A stretch of DNA of 64,000 nucleotides from Methanoculleus sp. UBA430. Lineage in GTDB: Archaea; Halobacteriota; Methanomicrobia; Methanomicrobiales; Methanoculleaceae. The stretch spans positions 62,001 to 126,000 of the forward strand of contig NZ_DAXW01000004.1 of the NCBI RefSeq assembly GCF_002506585.1. The letters are read 5' to 3'. The notes under the pieces are model-generated. The model was not told the DNA's origin. It saw only the letters and a list, made by a program, of their open reading frames with translations, and did not search any database. The translations under genes and the position numbers were made by a program. This document shows positions 43,671 to 52,107 of the stretch, piece after piece (position 1 is the first letter of the stretch; every line of letters starts with the position of its first letter).

Positions 43671-44124
43671 ACGACACTTCGTTTCATGTATTCGCAGGGG
43701 ATGCAATTAACACTTGTCAACGGAACAGTTGCCGTTTCAGCGGCAGGAGGGTGAATAGCCGGAATAACCGAGAATTCACCAAAACCCGTGTGAATATCCG
43801 TTTTATTTGACGAACAGGTCCAGGAATGTTGGCGGATAGGGGCGGGATCGCCGGCACACTCCCGGTTCTCCACTTTCACCCCGCGCACGGCTTGCGGTTA
43901 AATACCGGCCCCACCCTGTTTCATATATGGAAAGATCTGCATTCACCACGTTTGCCTCTCTGGCTGAGCGGGCCGCCCGGTACCCGACCATCGTTCGGCG
44001 GAGCCAGATGAGTAAGTTGACATACGCCGTCACAACATCTCCGGCACCCCGCACCCCGCGTGAGGCAGAGGGTTACGCTTAACCCCTCCTGTGATCCACC
44101 GGCACCCCGGAGGGTCATGTCGGG
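43671..44124. other. Divergent region between sufC and the DNA methyltransferase
   Basis: Holds the sufC promoter (minus TATA at 43702-43711), and on the plus strand TTAAATA at about 43898-43904 some 25 bases before a possible leaderless small gene at 43927. No other gene is supported. Confidence 0.55.
43927..44082 (+). CDS. Possible small basic protein (51 aa), leaderless
   Basis: ATG at 43927 begins a 51-codon frame (MERSAFTTFASLAERAAR...) just where a TATA box (TTAAATA, about 43898-43904) predicts the transcript start. It lies 42 bases before the DNA methyltransferase GTG and is on the same strand. The protein is basic in its first half (AERAARYPTIVRRSQMSK) and matches nothing I know. It may be a real small protein or merely the methyltransferase leader. 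Confidence 0.3.
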   Translation: MERSAFTTFASLAERAARYPTIVRRSQMSKLTYAVTTSPAPRTPREAEGYA

Positions 44125-45012
44125 GTGCCGTGGGAAGGCATAGCGAACCGGAAGGAGAAAAGGAAGATCCGGCGTGGCGCCGGGAGCAAGCATGCCGTAT
44201 ACACTCCTGAGCCTCACGCCGTCCGGCAGTTCGTAGACAGCATCATCTGCGGCGATGCCGCAGCGGTGCTCCAGGAGATCCCGGATCGGAGCGTCGACCT
44301 CGTCGTCACGTCCCCGCCTTACAACTTCGGACACCACTACGCGGACAACAACGATACCTGCGAGTGGGACGATTACTTCAGGGGGCTCAAAGCGATCTGG
44401 CAGGAGTGCTACCGTCTTCTCAAACCCGGCGGGCGGATGGCGGTCAACGTACAACCTCTCTTCTCCGATTACATCCCCACGCACCATGTCATCTCGTCAC
44501 AGATCCTCGATATCGGCTTCCTCTGGAAGGCGGAGATCCTCTGGGAGAAGAATACCTATAGCGCCCGGTACACCGCCTGGGGGAGCTGGAAATCGCCGTC
44601 GATGCCGTACATGAAGTATACCTGGGAGTTCATCGAGGTCTTCGATAAGGAGACGCATAAGAAGACCGGAGAGAAAGAGAAGATCGATATCACCGGCGAC
44701 GAGTTCAAAGAGTGGGTCTTTGCGAGATGGGCCTTCCCGGCGGAGGCGAGGATGCGGGATTACCGGCACCCGGCGATGTTTCCCGAGGAGCTCCCCCGGC
44801 GGGTGATCAAACTCTTCTCCTACCGGGGGGATCTGGTGCTCGATCCCTTCAACGGTGCAGGGACGACGACGCTCGTCGCCCATCGGCTTGGGCGACGGTT
44901 CATTGGCATCGATATCGTCCCGGAGTACTGCGAGACGGCCATGGCCCGGCTCCGGGGGGAGGGGATGGGGGACGGCGCCTCCTCCCCGGCCCGGTACATC
45001 GTCCGGGAGTAA
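44125..45012 (+). CDS. DNA methyltransferase, beta class (probably N4-cytosine)
   Basis: A 295-residue enzyme with catalytic motif TSPPYNFG (62-69) before the SAM-binding DPFNGAGTTTLVA (240-252), which is the beta-group order. SPPY is typical of N4-cytosine methylation, though some N6-adenine enzymes carry it. The only suitable start is GTG 44125, with GGAGGG 44108-44113. No restriction endonuclease gene is adjacent, so it is a solitary (orphan) methyltransferase. Target site unknown. Confidence 0.9.
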   Translation: MPWEGIANRKEKRKIRRGAGSKHAVYTPEPHAVRQFVDSIICGDAAAVLQEIPDRSVDLVVTSPPYNFGHHYADNNDTCEWDDYFRGLKAIWQECYRLLKPGGRMAVNVQPLFSDYIPTHHVISSQILDIGFLWKAEILWEKNTYSARYTAWGSWKSPSMPYMKYTWEFIEVFDKETHKKTGEKEKIDITGDEFKEWVFARWAFPAEARMRDYRHPAMFPEELPRRVIKLFSYRGDLVLDPFNGAGTTTLVAHRLGRRFIGIDIVPEYCETAMARLRGEGMGDGASSPARYIVRE

Positions 45013-45025
45013 GTCCGTCCTCGCC

Positions 45026-45796
45026 TCAGAGGTACTCCGGCAGGTCCGCAAGCGAGTCGATGACGAGGTCCGGTGTGATGCCCGACCACGCGAGCGTCTC
45101 TTCCCGGTACTTACCGGTCCTGACCTGGATCCCTCTCATTCCGCAGGCCTGGGCACCACCGATATCGGTGACGATGTCGTCGCCGACCATCGCGGCCTCT
45201 TCGGGACGCGCCCCTGTCTCTGCGAGCGCACGGAAGAAGAACGCCGGGGAGGGTTTGCCGATCACCTCTGCCTCCCTGCCGGTGGCGTACTCGAGGGCGG
45301 CCGCGAACGGGCCGGCCGAGAGCATCAACCCGTCCGACCCCATCCAGTAACGGTCTTTCTCGAGCGCGACGAGGTCTGCGCCGGAGAGGAGAAGCCGGAA
45401 CGCCCGGTTCATGTTCTCGTAGGTGAACCCTTCGGCGGCGTCGGCGACCACGACGGCGTCGGGGTTCTCCTCGACCGCCCGGATGCCCGCGCCCTCAAAG
45501 TCGGTCCGGGCGTCGGAGGTGGTGAGGAGGAAGCAGCGTGTCCGGCCTCCTTCCTTGAGGTGTGCCGCGGCGGCGACCGGGGCGGTGATGACCCAGGCCT
45601 CCGGGATGGTGTAGCCGAGGCTTTCCAGCCGGCGGGCAACTGAGGCGCGGGAGCGGCGGGTGGTGTTCGAGACGAACCGGTAGGGTATTCCCCGCCGGTC
45701 GAGTTCCCGGAGTGCCCGGTCTGCACCCTCGATCGGCCGGTCGCCGACGTAGAGGACACCGTCGATATCGATCAGGAACGCGTGTATGGCGGTCAT
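45026..45796 (-). CDS. HAD-superfamily IIA phosphatase (LHPP/NagD-like)
   Basis: A 256-residue phosphatase. Catalytic DIDGVLYVGD at 10-19 with the nucleophile and acid aspartates, FVSNTTRRS as motif II, and a type IIA cap up to the GKPSPAFF lysine motif, then VGDDIVTDIGGAQACGM as motif IV. It resembles the TIGR01458-type group near eukaryotic LHPP. The frame opens upstream, but ATG 45796 gives the family start. Substrate unknown. It converges on the DNA methyltransferase gene with a 13-base gap. Confidence 0.9.
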   Translation of the reverse strand: MTAIHAFLIDIDGVLYVGDRPIEGADRALRELDRRGIPYRFVSNTTRRSRASVARRLESLGYTIPEAWVITAPVAAAAHLKEGGRTRCFLLTTSDARTDFEGAGIRAVEENPDAVVVADAAEGFTYENMNRAFRLLLSGADLVALEKDRYWMGSDGLMLSAGPFAAALEYATGREAEVIGKPSPAFFFRALAETGARPEEAAMVGDDIVTDIGGAQACGMRGIQVRTGKYREETLAWSGITPDLVIDSLADLPEYL

Positions 45797-45929
45797 GGCT
45801 CTCTCTGATTGTTGCCCGTAAAAGTATTTACGTGGTAGCCGGTGGGCGCAGCACCCGGATAACCGTATTGTGCGTTGTGGTGCATCCGCACCGACCAGGA
45901 AACCATCACGGGCAGCAGGAGGCAACGAT

Positions 45930-46407
45930 ATGGACGTATTCGAACGGATTCCGGTAGATGTGCGGTGGAAGCTGGCCGCCCGGGAGTTCTCCGGGCTGCC
46001 GCCCGCCTACCGCAGGGCTATCCGCGACGGCGCCGACGACCTGCTCTACAACGAGATTGAGCGGGCGGTGTGGCAGGTGCAGAGCAGGAATGTCGGCGTC
46101 ATCGCCCGCGCCTTCTGGATGCCGACCGGCGGCGACACGGGTGCTCTTCGGTCCCGAGTACCGGTACGAGGTCCGGGAATCCCTGTTCGGTGAGGCGCTC
46201 CTGACCGTCAGGAAGTGCGCGATGGCAGCGAAGGCAGGCGAGCAGGGAGAGGATCCTATCGCCGTCTGTAACGCCTGCCACGCGTATGCGAACGCTGCGG
46301 TGGCCGGTCTGAACCCGAACTACACGCTGAAATACCGGAGCAGCATCTGCAGCGGTGATGCCGGAGGCAGGTTCCCGTTCACTTTCGCGACGCGGCGGTT
46401 ACATTTG
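45930..46407 (+). pseudogene. Frameshifted gene, resembling L-2-amino-thiazoline-4-carboxylate hydrolase family
   Basis: ATG 45930 follows GGAGG (45918-45922) and opens 70 convincing residues (DVFERIPVDVRWKLAA ... FWMPTGGDT). At 46140 one extra G breaks the frame; dropping it joins VLFGPEYRYEVRESL and then CNACHAYANAAVAGLNPNY, YRSSICSGDAGGRFPF. That tail with GD and a final aromatic-rich part reminds me of the ATC hydrolase-like family, but the match is weak. The 3' end is unclear: the restored frame has no stop until 47682, so a second lesion is likely near 46390-46407. A sequencing error cannot be excluded. Confidence 0.6.
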
Positions 46408-46508
46408 AATGCCGGGAGGCACAACTCTCTGTCGGCAGAATGGCTTACCCGTTCAATCAGGGATGGCGCGATGGCCCGTGCAGGAGCACCCCGTCCGGGT
46501 GGGAGCGC

Positions 46509-47477
46509 ATGCCACCGTCGCTCTCCGACTACGAGCGGGCCCGGCACCTCCACGACGGCCTCATTGCAACGAACCGGAACCGGAGGGTCGAGGACGTCTT
46601 CTGCGGCCGTGAGGTTGCCTCTCCTGCCGGCACATGCTACGTCATCGAGTCCCGGTCCGCCGTGGGCCTCAACGGCCGGGACCCGGACCGGGCGGCCTCG
46701 GCGGTCCTTGCCGACCTCACGCTCGTTCCCGGGATCGGTGAGGCGACCGGACGAAGGCTGGAGCGGCAGGGTTACCGGACGGTCGCCGACCTTGCCCGGC
46801 ACCCGCTCTACTGCCGGGACGCCGCACGGCTCCTTCATGCGGTGGAACAGGGGGATACCCGCGGCCTTGCGGAGTGGATCGGGCGGCGGCACCGGCGCTC
46901 CGATCCGCTCATCCTCGAGCTCAGCCGGTTTCATGATGCCGGAGACCTTCTCTTCCTGGATATCGAGACACTGGGGCTCTTTGCCCGGCCGGTCATCCTC
47001 ATTGGCCTTGGCCGGCTCGAACAGGGGTCGCTCACCGTTCGCCAGTACCTGCTCCGCTCTGTCGGGGAGGAGGCGGCGGCGCTCACCGCTCTTGTCCCAT
47101 ACCTGGAAGCGGACGGGGCGGCCCTTGTCACGTTCAACGGCAGGGCGTTCGATCTCCCCTATATCGGCGAGCGGCTCACCCGCCACGGCATCCCGGCAGA
47201 CCTGGCCCTGCCGCACTTCGATATCCTCTACCCCGCACGCAGGCGCTGGAGGGGAACGTTCGGGTCCTGCCGCCTCTGTGCGCTTGAGACCGGAGTTCTC
47301 GGTATTGAGCGGGAGGATGATATTCCGAGCCGGGTGGTTCCGGAGTTCTATGAGTCCTACCGCCGGACCAACAACCCCGGCCCGCTCGTCCCGGTGGTGG
47401 AGCATAACCGGCAGGACATCGTCTCGCTCGCACGGCTCTTCGGTCTTCTTAGAGGGGATGGTGATCGCGGTTCCTGA
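46509..47477 (+). CDS. YprB-like RNase H-fold exonuclease
   Basis: A 322-residue protein. An N-terminal segment ends with a helix-hairpin-helix-like LVPGIGEATGRRLERQGYRTVADLA (about 70-95). The nuclease domain has acidic FLDIETLGL as motif I, LVTFNGRAFDLPYI as motif II and EHNRQDIVSLARLF as motif III, the DEDD pattern of YprB/PF13482 proteins. Likely acts on DNA or RNA ends. I chose ATG 46509 because GGTGGGAG sits just before it; ATG 46440 adds 23 residues and lacks a good ribosome site. Confidence 0.85.
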   Translation: MPPSLSDYERARHLHDGLIATNRNRRVEDVFCGREVASPAGTCYVIESRSAVGLNGRDPDRAASAVLADLTLVPGIGEATGRRLERQGYRTVADLARHPLYCRDAARLLHAVEQGDTRGLAEWIGRRHRRSDPLILELSRFHDAGDLLFLDIETLGLFARPVILIGLGRLEQGSLTVRQYLLRSVGEEAAALTALVPYLEADGAALVTFNGRAFDLPYIGERLTRHGIPADLALPHFDILYPARRRWRGTFGSCRLCALETGVLGIEREDDIPSRVVPEFYESYRRTNNPGPLVPVVEHNRQDIVSLARLFGLLRGDGDRGS

Positions 47478-47527
47478 CCGGTATCATCAAGTCCCCACCG
47501 GTCGGTACGCTGCGCGGGAGTGCCTGC

Positions 47528-48154
47528 ATGAGTATCGTCCTTGTTCCTATCGGGAGGGTCAATCCGGCGGAGATGAGGTGGCTCCAGGAGTCCTTGAAGG
47601 AGTACTTCTCCGCAGACGTGGTGGTCGGGAAGAGGATCCCGCTTGCTGCAACCGCGTGGAACCCGGCCCGCAGCCAGTATGACGCTGAGATGGTGCTTGA
47701 GTCCCTCCTGCTCTCCGGCGAGGCCGCCGGGTGTGACCGGGCACTGGGTGTCACCGACGCCGATCTCTACCTGGCGGGCATGAACTTCGTCTTCGGGATT
47801 GCGAACCGCGGAATCGCCATCATATCCCAGCACCGCCTCAGGCAATCGTTCTACAACCTCCCGGAGGACCCCGGCATCTTTCGGCGCCGGGCCGTCGTGG
47901 AGGCGGTGCACGAGCTCGGCCACACCTTCGGGCTCGCCCATTGCGAGAATCCCCGGTGTGCCATGCACTTCTCGAATACCATCGCAGATACCGACCGGAA
48001 GGGGCCGGCATTTTGCCCGGTCTGCCGATCGTGGGTCGCGACGGTCCGGAACTCCGGCAGGCCGGATCGGGCCGGTGCCCCGAGATGCGGCGTCGGTGGG
48101 GAGGGGCCGACAGAGGGGAATGAAATGGCACGATTCTCTCGAAAACCGGAATGA
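47528..48154 (+). CDS. amzA: Archaemetzincin metalloprotease
   Basis: A 208-residue zinc protease with HELGHTFGLAHC at 128-139, the archaemetzincin version of the HEXXHXXGXXH motif, then CAMHF and a second zinc site CPVC at 163-166. Archaemetzincins are usually near 175-180 residues; the last 35 here (SGRPDRAGAPRCGVGGEG...) look like an added, poorly conserved tail. The natural substrates are unknown. A 14-bp palindrome overlaps its stop codon. Confidence 0.93.
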   Translation: MSIVLVPIGRVNPAEMRWLQESLKEYFSADVVVGKRIPLAATAWNPARSQYDAEMVLESLLLSGEAAGCDRALGVTDADLYLAGMNFVFGIANRGIAIISQHRLRQSFYNLPEDPGIFRRRAVVEAVHELGHTFGLAHCENPRCAMHFSNTIADTDRKGPAFCPVCRSWVATVRNSGRPDRAGAPRCGVGGEGPTEGNEMARFSRKPE

Positions 48155-48190
48155 TCATTCCCGGGCGCCGCGCTCATCCCGAATGATCGG
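48148..48190. terminator. Two related palindromes at the amzA stop codon
   Basis: GGAATGATCATTCC (48148-48161) is a perfect palindrome spanning the TGA. A second hairpin follows at about 48177-48190 (CCCG, loop AATGAT, CGGG) and shares GAATGATC. A T-run occurs at 48231-48237. They may terminate transcription or bind a protein. Confidence 0.4.
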
Positions 48191-48555
48191 GACATCGTCA
48201 TAAATTATCTTCGGGATGTAATAAAAACTATTTTTTTGAGATTAAGCAAAAATTTGAGGTTAATCAGGAATCGGGAATTAAATTAAAGAAATTCAAAATC
48301 ATAATGCTTTTATTCTTCTATTCCTAACGTAAAAAATGCCCCCAATACATTTTTGCGTTCCTCAGTTGGTTTTGTTGTCGTCGTCCTCCGGGTGGAGATC
48401 CGCTCTCCTGCCCGGTGCCGGGCAGCCATCGGGAAACGTCACCTCCAACCCGTAATCGGGTTCGTCCGTCTTTCAACGGCGTTCTGGCATCATGGTCGTG
48501 GGTCTCAGGGTAGTTGACGCTGCGTATCCCGCTCAGTCCAGGACCGTGCGTCCGG
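48155..48555. other. 401-base gene-free region: AT-rich block then hairpin-rich block
   Basis: 48195-48345 is markedly AT-rich with T7 and A5 runs and no supported frame. 48390-48465 then has three close hairpins: GGAGA/TCTCC (48394-48408), CTGCCCGG/CCGGGCAG (48408-48425) and AACCCG/CGGGTT (48447-48462). I see no gene. Confidence 0.55.
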
Positions 48556-48762
48556 TCACGCCAGGTCCTCCTCCTCGAATGTGAAGACCTCCTCGATGGT
48601 GGAGCCGAGCGTCCGGGCCACCTTGTAGGCGAGTTTTAGGGAGGGGTTGTACTTCCCCTTCTCGAGGAAGACAATCGTCTCCCGCCGGACCCCGACCTGT
48701 TGCGCCAGTTCCTCCTGGGTGAGCCCCGCCTTCGCCCGGAGCTCCTTGATCCGGGTCTTCAC
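48556..48762 (-). CDS. Xre-family helix-turn-helix regulator
   Basis: A 68-residue Cro/CI-type DNA-binding protein: [45 protein letters not shown] covers the five-helix HTH domain. Its closest kind is the YozG/Xre group of small archaeal regulators that lack other domains. It starts with GTG 48762. It follows a four-helix membrane protein by about 40 bases on the same strand, a common pairing in archaea in which the regulator controls its own operon. Confidence 0.93.
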   Translation of the reverse strand: MKTRIKELRAKAGLTQEELAQQVGVRRETIVFLEKGKYNPSLKLAYKVARTLGSTIEEVFTFEEEDLA

Positions 48763-48805
48763 CCGGCGTCCCCCTTCCGGAGCCGGATTATCGTGCTTGT
48801 TCTTC

Positions 48806-49192
48806 TCATGCTACGTCCCCCTGCCGGAAGAAGTACCACTGGAAGATGCGGGCCGAGAGCCCCATCAGCAGGATGGTCGAGAGGAGCACGCTATCGACCG
48901 TGAGGGCAAGGACACCGAGGTAGTCCACCCAGAAGAGGACCGCGAGGAAGATGAGGGTGAGGAACCAGGACCAGGAGATACCGTATGCACCGATCCTCTG
49001 TATCCGCTCATCCTTCTCCGGCTCGTCACGGAACCTCCAGTGCCGCACGGCGGCCACCATGAGGATCACGAGGCCGATCGTCACCAGGACCGAGGAGAAC
49101 ACTTCCATCCCGCTCGTGAGAAACGGGAGGAGGAGCCCGGCAGTTGCGATAATCGCTCCCGCCGCAATCTGTACCGCGTATCGCGTCTTCAT
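48806..49192 (-). CDS. Four-helix membrane protein (DUF2178-like), partner of Xre regulator
   Basis: A 128-residue membrane protein with hydrophobic segments at about 7-27, 32-50, 73-93 and 97-117, and a charged loop [18 protein letters not shown] between the second and third. The DE(x)ERIQRI loop resembles DUF2178 proteins, which sit beside small Xre regulators in archaea and bacteria; the function is unknown. ATG 49192 follows GGTGA. A TATA box at 49231-49240 lies upstream. Confidence 0.8.
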   Translation of the reverse strand: MKTRYAVQIAAGAIIATAGLLLPFLTSGMEVFSSVLVTIGLVILMVAAVRHWRFRDEPEKDERIQRIGAYGISWSWFLTLIFLAVLFWVDYLGVLALTVDSVLLSTILLMGLSARIFQWYFFRQGDVA

Positions 49193-49212
49193 CACGTCAC
49201 CTGTTATCTATA

Positions 49213-49240
49213 CCTAACATTGTGTTGGAATAATATAACT
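49213..49240 (-). promoter_or_regulatory. Promoter with possible Xre operator
   Basis: Minus-strand TATA AGTTATATTA (49231-49240). Between it and the gene lies an imperfect inverted repeat at 49213-49228: CCTAACA, TTG, TGTTGG. A repressor bound here would block initiation, so the adjacent Xre protein is a candidate. Confidence 0.4.
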
Positions 49241-49350
49241 TTTACGGGTGGGGAGGCAGGGGGACGGGCCGGCCCCACACAGGGGTCTGCCCTCTAGTTG
49301 CACTTCAACGGCAGGAGACCAGAACCCCACGTAAACAGGCCGGAGCATGA

Positions 49351-49534
49351 ACACTGAAGGTGTGAGCGAGGAGGCGCGGAGCGCCGGGCGGTGGGGGCCA
49401 GTGGATCTGCCGGGCGCTCCAGTGGATGGAGGCGCAGGACGCGATGGTTCGTGAGTGCGACTGCCTGTAGGGCAGGAGTTCGAGCACCGTCAGGTGCGTA
49501 ATCACGGAGAATCCGTGCCCGGGCGTGACCCCGG
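49351..49534. ncRNA. Hairpin array, possible structured RNA or repeat element
   Basis: Successive stems: ACAC/GTGT (49351-49363), GGCGC/GCGCC (49373-49385), GCGCTCC with bulged GGAGGCGC (49414-49435), CTGCC/GGCAG (49461-49475), GCACC/GGTGC (49484-49497), CACGG/CCGTG (49503-49517), CCGGG/CCCGG (49519-49534). Loops are 3-7 bases. GC-rich DNA forms hairpins by chance, but this spacing is unusual. Strand and identity are unknown. Confidence 0.35.
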
Positions 49535-49763
49535 AAATCAGATCGGCATCCTCTTTTTTCTCCGCGCCCCGGCCTCTGACATACGATGACCGCGGTCCAG
49601 TTGCTCTGACCGCCCCCACCCCAATCCACCTTCCCTCCGCCAACCGCTACCGCAAATGCCCCGACAGAACCTGCCCATCCGACCATGTGCGAAGTCTGAA
49701 GTGTCTGCCGGCGTCGGGAAGGCCGGGGAGGAGAAATGGTTGCCGGAAGCGCGATATCTGCAA

Positions 49764-49795
49764 TTTTTGGAGATTTCTCCAAAAACTTAATTTTA
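49764..49795. promoter_or_regulatory. Perfect 10-bp inverted repeat abutting the otsAB TATA box
   Basis: TTTTTGGAGA (49764-49773) and TCTCCAAAAA (49776-49785) are separated by TT. ACTTAATTTTA at 49785-49795 directly follows and looks like the promoter of the trehalose gene. A dimeric regulator site covering the promoter is the simplest reading; a bidirectional terminator-like hairpin is the alternative. Confidence 0.5.
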
Positions 49796-49848
49796 GTTGA
49801 GAATCTTTGTGATGCGATCAATCTATCCGATCGTAAGCAGGTCGAACT

Positions 49849-52107
49849 ATGAACAGGTTACTGATAGTATCGAACAGGCTCCCGGTCAGTCTCTCAAAAA
49901 AGAACGGCGACTTCCGCCTGCAACGGAGTGTCGGCGGTCTTGCCACCGGAGTCGGCTCATTCTACAAGTCGTACGAGAGTCTCTGGATCGGCTGGCCCGG
50001 CATGAACCTCCAGAGAAAGCAGGACGAAGAGAGGGAACGGATCGTCGAGGCATTAAGGAAGGAGCAGTGCCACCCGGTTTTTCTCTCTCCGTACGACATC
50101 AAACACTACTACGACGGGTTCTGCAACAACACCCTCTGGCCGCTCCTGCACTACTTCAATCTCTTTGTGGACTATGACCCCAAGACGTGGCAGGTCTACC
50201 AGCGGGTGAACGAGCGGTTCTGCGATGCCGTCATGGAGGTCGCCCGGCCCGACGATGTCATCTGGGTCCACGACTACCACCTGATGCTCCTGCCGCAGAT
50301 GCTCCGGGAACGCCTTCCCGAGGCAGAGATCGGTTACTTCCATCACATCCCCTTCCCGTCGTTCGAGGTATTCAGGCACCTGCCCTGGAGGAAGGAGATC
50401 CTCGCCGGCCTCCTCGGTGCGGACCTCATCGGGTTTCACACCTACGGCTACGTCCGCCACTTCCTCTCCAGCGTCCGGCGGCTCCTCGGCTACGAGCACA
50501 CCTTCGGCGAGGTCAGGACCGGCACCCGGGTGGTGCGGACCGACCTCTTTCCCATGGGCATCGACTACCACCGGTTCGCCGACGCTGCGGGCAGCAACCC
50601 GGTCCAGAAGGAGATCGCCAAGGTCCGGCAGCGGTACGGAAAACAGAAGATCGTCCTCTCGTTTGACCGGCTCGACTACACGAAAGGGATCCCGCTCCGG
50701 CTCGAGGCTTTCGATGCGCTTCTTGACCGGAAACCGGAGTACCGGGGAACGATCTCCTTCGTCGTCGTCGCCGTCCCGTCCCGGACGAGCGTCAACAGTT
50801 ACAAGGCATTAAAGAAGCGGCTCGACGAGCTCGTCGGCCGGATCAACGGGAAGTACGGGACGACCGACTGGACCCCGGTCCGCTACTTCTACAACTTTCT
50901 CCCGTTCGAGACGCTCGTCGCGTTCTACAGCGCCGCCGACGTCGCCCTGGTGACGCCGCTCCGGGACGGCATGAACCTGATGGCGAAGGAGTACGTCGCG
51001 AGCAGGACCGACGGCACCGGGGTGCTCATCCTCTCCGAGATGGCGGGGGCCGCCGAGGAACTCGGCGAAGCGATCATCGTCAACCCCAACGACCAGGACG
51101 CGGTGATCGAGGCGATCGAGACGGCGCTCGCCATGCCGGAGAAGGAGCAGATCGAGCGGAACCGGATCATGCAGAGGAGACTGATGCGCTACGACATCGA
51201 GCGCTGGGTCGGCGACTTCCTCACCCGTCTCGGCGACGCCCGGACCGTCCAGGTCGAGCGGTCCGAGCAGATTGTCACCCCTGCCATCAGGGAACAGCTG
51301 GTCGCCGACTATCGGGCCGGCAAGGGCCGTCTCCTCCTCCTCGACTACGACGGCACCCTGGTGCCTTTTGCCGCAAAACCGCAGAAGGCGGTTCCGGGCG
51401 AGGCCACACGGGAGGTCCTCCAGAGTCTGATTCAGACGCCGGAAAACGAGGTGGTGGTGATCAGCGGCAGGGACCGGCATACGCTGGAGAACTGGTTTGG
51501 GGAGATGGATATCGGGCTCATCGCCGAGCACGGCGTCTGGGTGAAAGAGCGATCCGGGGAGTGGCGGATGCCCGAGGCACTCTCGGACGAGTGGAAAGCG
51601 GAGATCCAGCCGCTTCTTGAACTCTATACGGACCGCACGCCCGGCTCCTTCATCGAGGAGAAGGACTACTCCCTCGTCTGGCACTACCGCCGGACTGAAC
51701 CGGTGCTCGGTGCGCAGAGGGCGAAGGAGCTCAAGGACGATCTCCTGTACCTGACCTCCAACCTCGACGTCGGTGTGCTGGACGGGAACAAGGTGATCGA
51801 GATCAAGAACAATGTCGTCAACAAAGGGCGGGCGGCGCTGAACTGGATCACGGGACGGGCCTGGGACTTCGTCCTTGCCATCGGCGACGACCGGACCGAC
51901 GAGGACCTCTTTGCGGCGATGTCCCCCGAAGCCTACTCGGTCAAGGTCGGGCTCGCGCCGAGCCGGGCCCGGTTCAACCTGGTCTCGCAGCGGGACGTGC
52001 TGCCGCTGCTTCGGAGATGTCTCGAATCGGACAGGGACAAAACCGCCGGAAAAAAAGAGAGGCCGGGGCGGGAGAAAGGCTTTGTTAAGTCTGCTGCTCC
52101 GGGATGA
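49849..52107 (+). CDS. otsAB: Fused trehalose-6-phosphate synthase/phosphatase
   Basis: Makes trehalose, a protective solute, from UDP-glucose and glucose-6-P in two steps. The 752 residues contain a GT20 synthase domain at about 1-480 ([61 protein letters not shown]) and a HAD phosphatase domain with DYDGT at 499-503, VVISGRDR and [12 protein letters not shown]. The two-domain form occurs in bacteria, archaea and yeast. AGGT lies before the ATG. The last 25 residues are basic and not part of the domain. Confidence 0.95.
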   Translation: MNRLLIVSNRLPVSLSKKNGDFRLQRSVGGLATGVGSFYKSYESLWIGWPGMNLQRKQDEERERIVEALRKEQCHPVFLSPYDIKHYYDGFCNNTLWPLLHYFNLFVDYDPKTWQVYQRVNERFCDAVMEVARPDDVIWVHDYHLMLLPQMLRERLPEAEIGYFHHIPFPSFEVFRHLPWRKEILAGLLGADLIGFHTYGYVRHFLSSVRRLLGYEHTFGEVRTGTRVVRTDLFPMGIDYHRFADAAGSNPVQKEIAKVRQRYGKQKIVLSFDRLDYTKGIPLRLEAFDALLDRKPEYRGTISFVVVAVPSRTSVNSYKALKKRLDELVGRINGKYGTTDWTPVRYFYNFLPFETLVAFYSAADVALVTPLRDGMNLMAKEYVASRTDGTGVLILSEMAGAAEELGEAIIVNPNDQDAVIEAIETALAMPEKEQIERNRIMQRRLMRYDIERWVGDFLTRLGDARTVQVERSEQIVTPAIREQLVADYRAGKGRLLLLDYDGTLVPFAAKPQKAVPGEATREVLQSLIQTPENEVVVISGRDRHTLENWFGEMDIGLIAEHGVWVKERSGEWRMPEALSDEWKAEIQPLLELYTDRTPGSFIEEKDYSLVWHYRRTEPVLGAQRAKELKDDLLYLTSNLDVGVLDGNKVIEIKNNVVNKGRAALNWITGRAWDFVLAIGDDRTDEDLFAAMSPEAYSVKVGLAPSRARFNLVSQRDVLPLLRRCLESDRDKTAGKKERPGREKGFVKSAAPG

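Larger units (their letters stand above)
49193..49848. other. 656-base gene-free region upstream of otsAB
   Basis: Frames on both strands lack family features. The region contains a promoter for the membrane protein, a run of short hairpins at 49351-49534, a perfect 10-bp inverted repeat at 49764-49785 and the likely otsAB TATA sequence (ACTTAATTTTA, about 49785-49795). Confidence 0.6.

Noticed and set aside
45958..47682. 574-codon frame running across three genes
   Set aside because: Only about 46141-46400 of it looks like protein (part of the frameshifted gene); the rest is a shadow of the YprB-like nuclease and archaemetzincin genes.
49461..49497. tRNA-like T-arm (GTTCGAG)
   Set aside because: The neighbouring stems do not form a cloverleaf, there is no acceptor stem, and stem lengths are wrong.
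49305..49643. 112-codon minus-strand frame in the hairpin-rich region
   Set aside because: Biased in Ser/Pro/Arg/His and lacking any domain; it coincides with the hairpin array, so a non-coding explanation is better.
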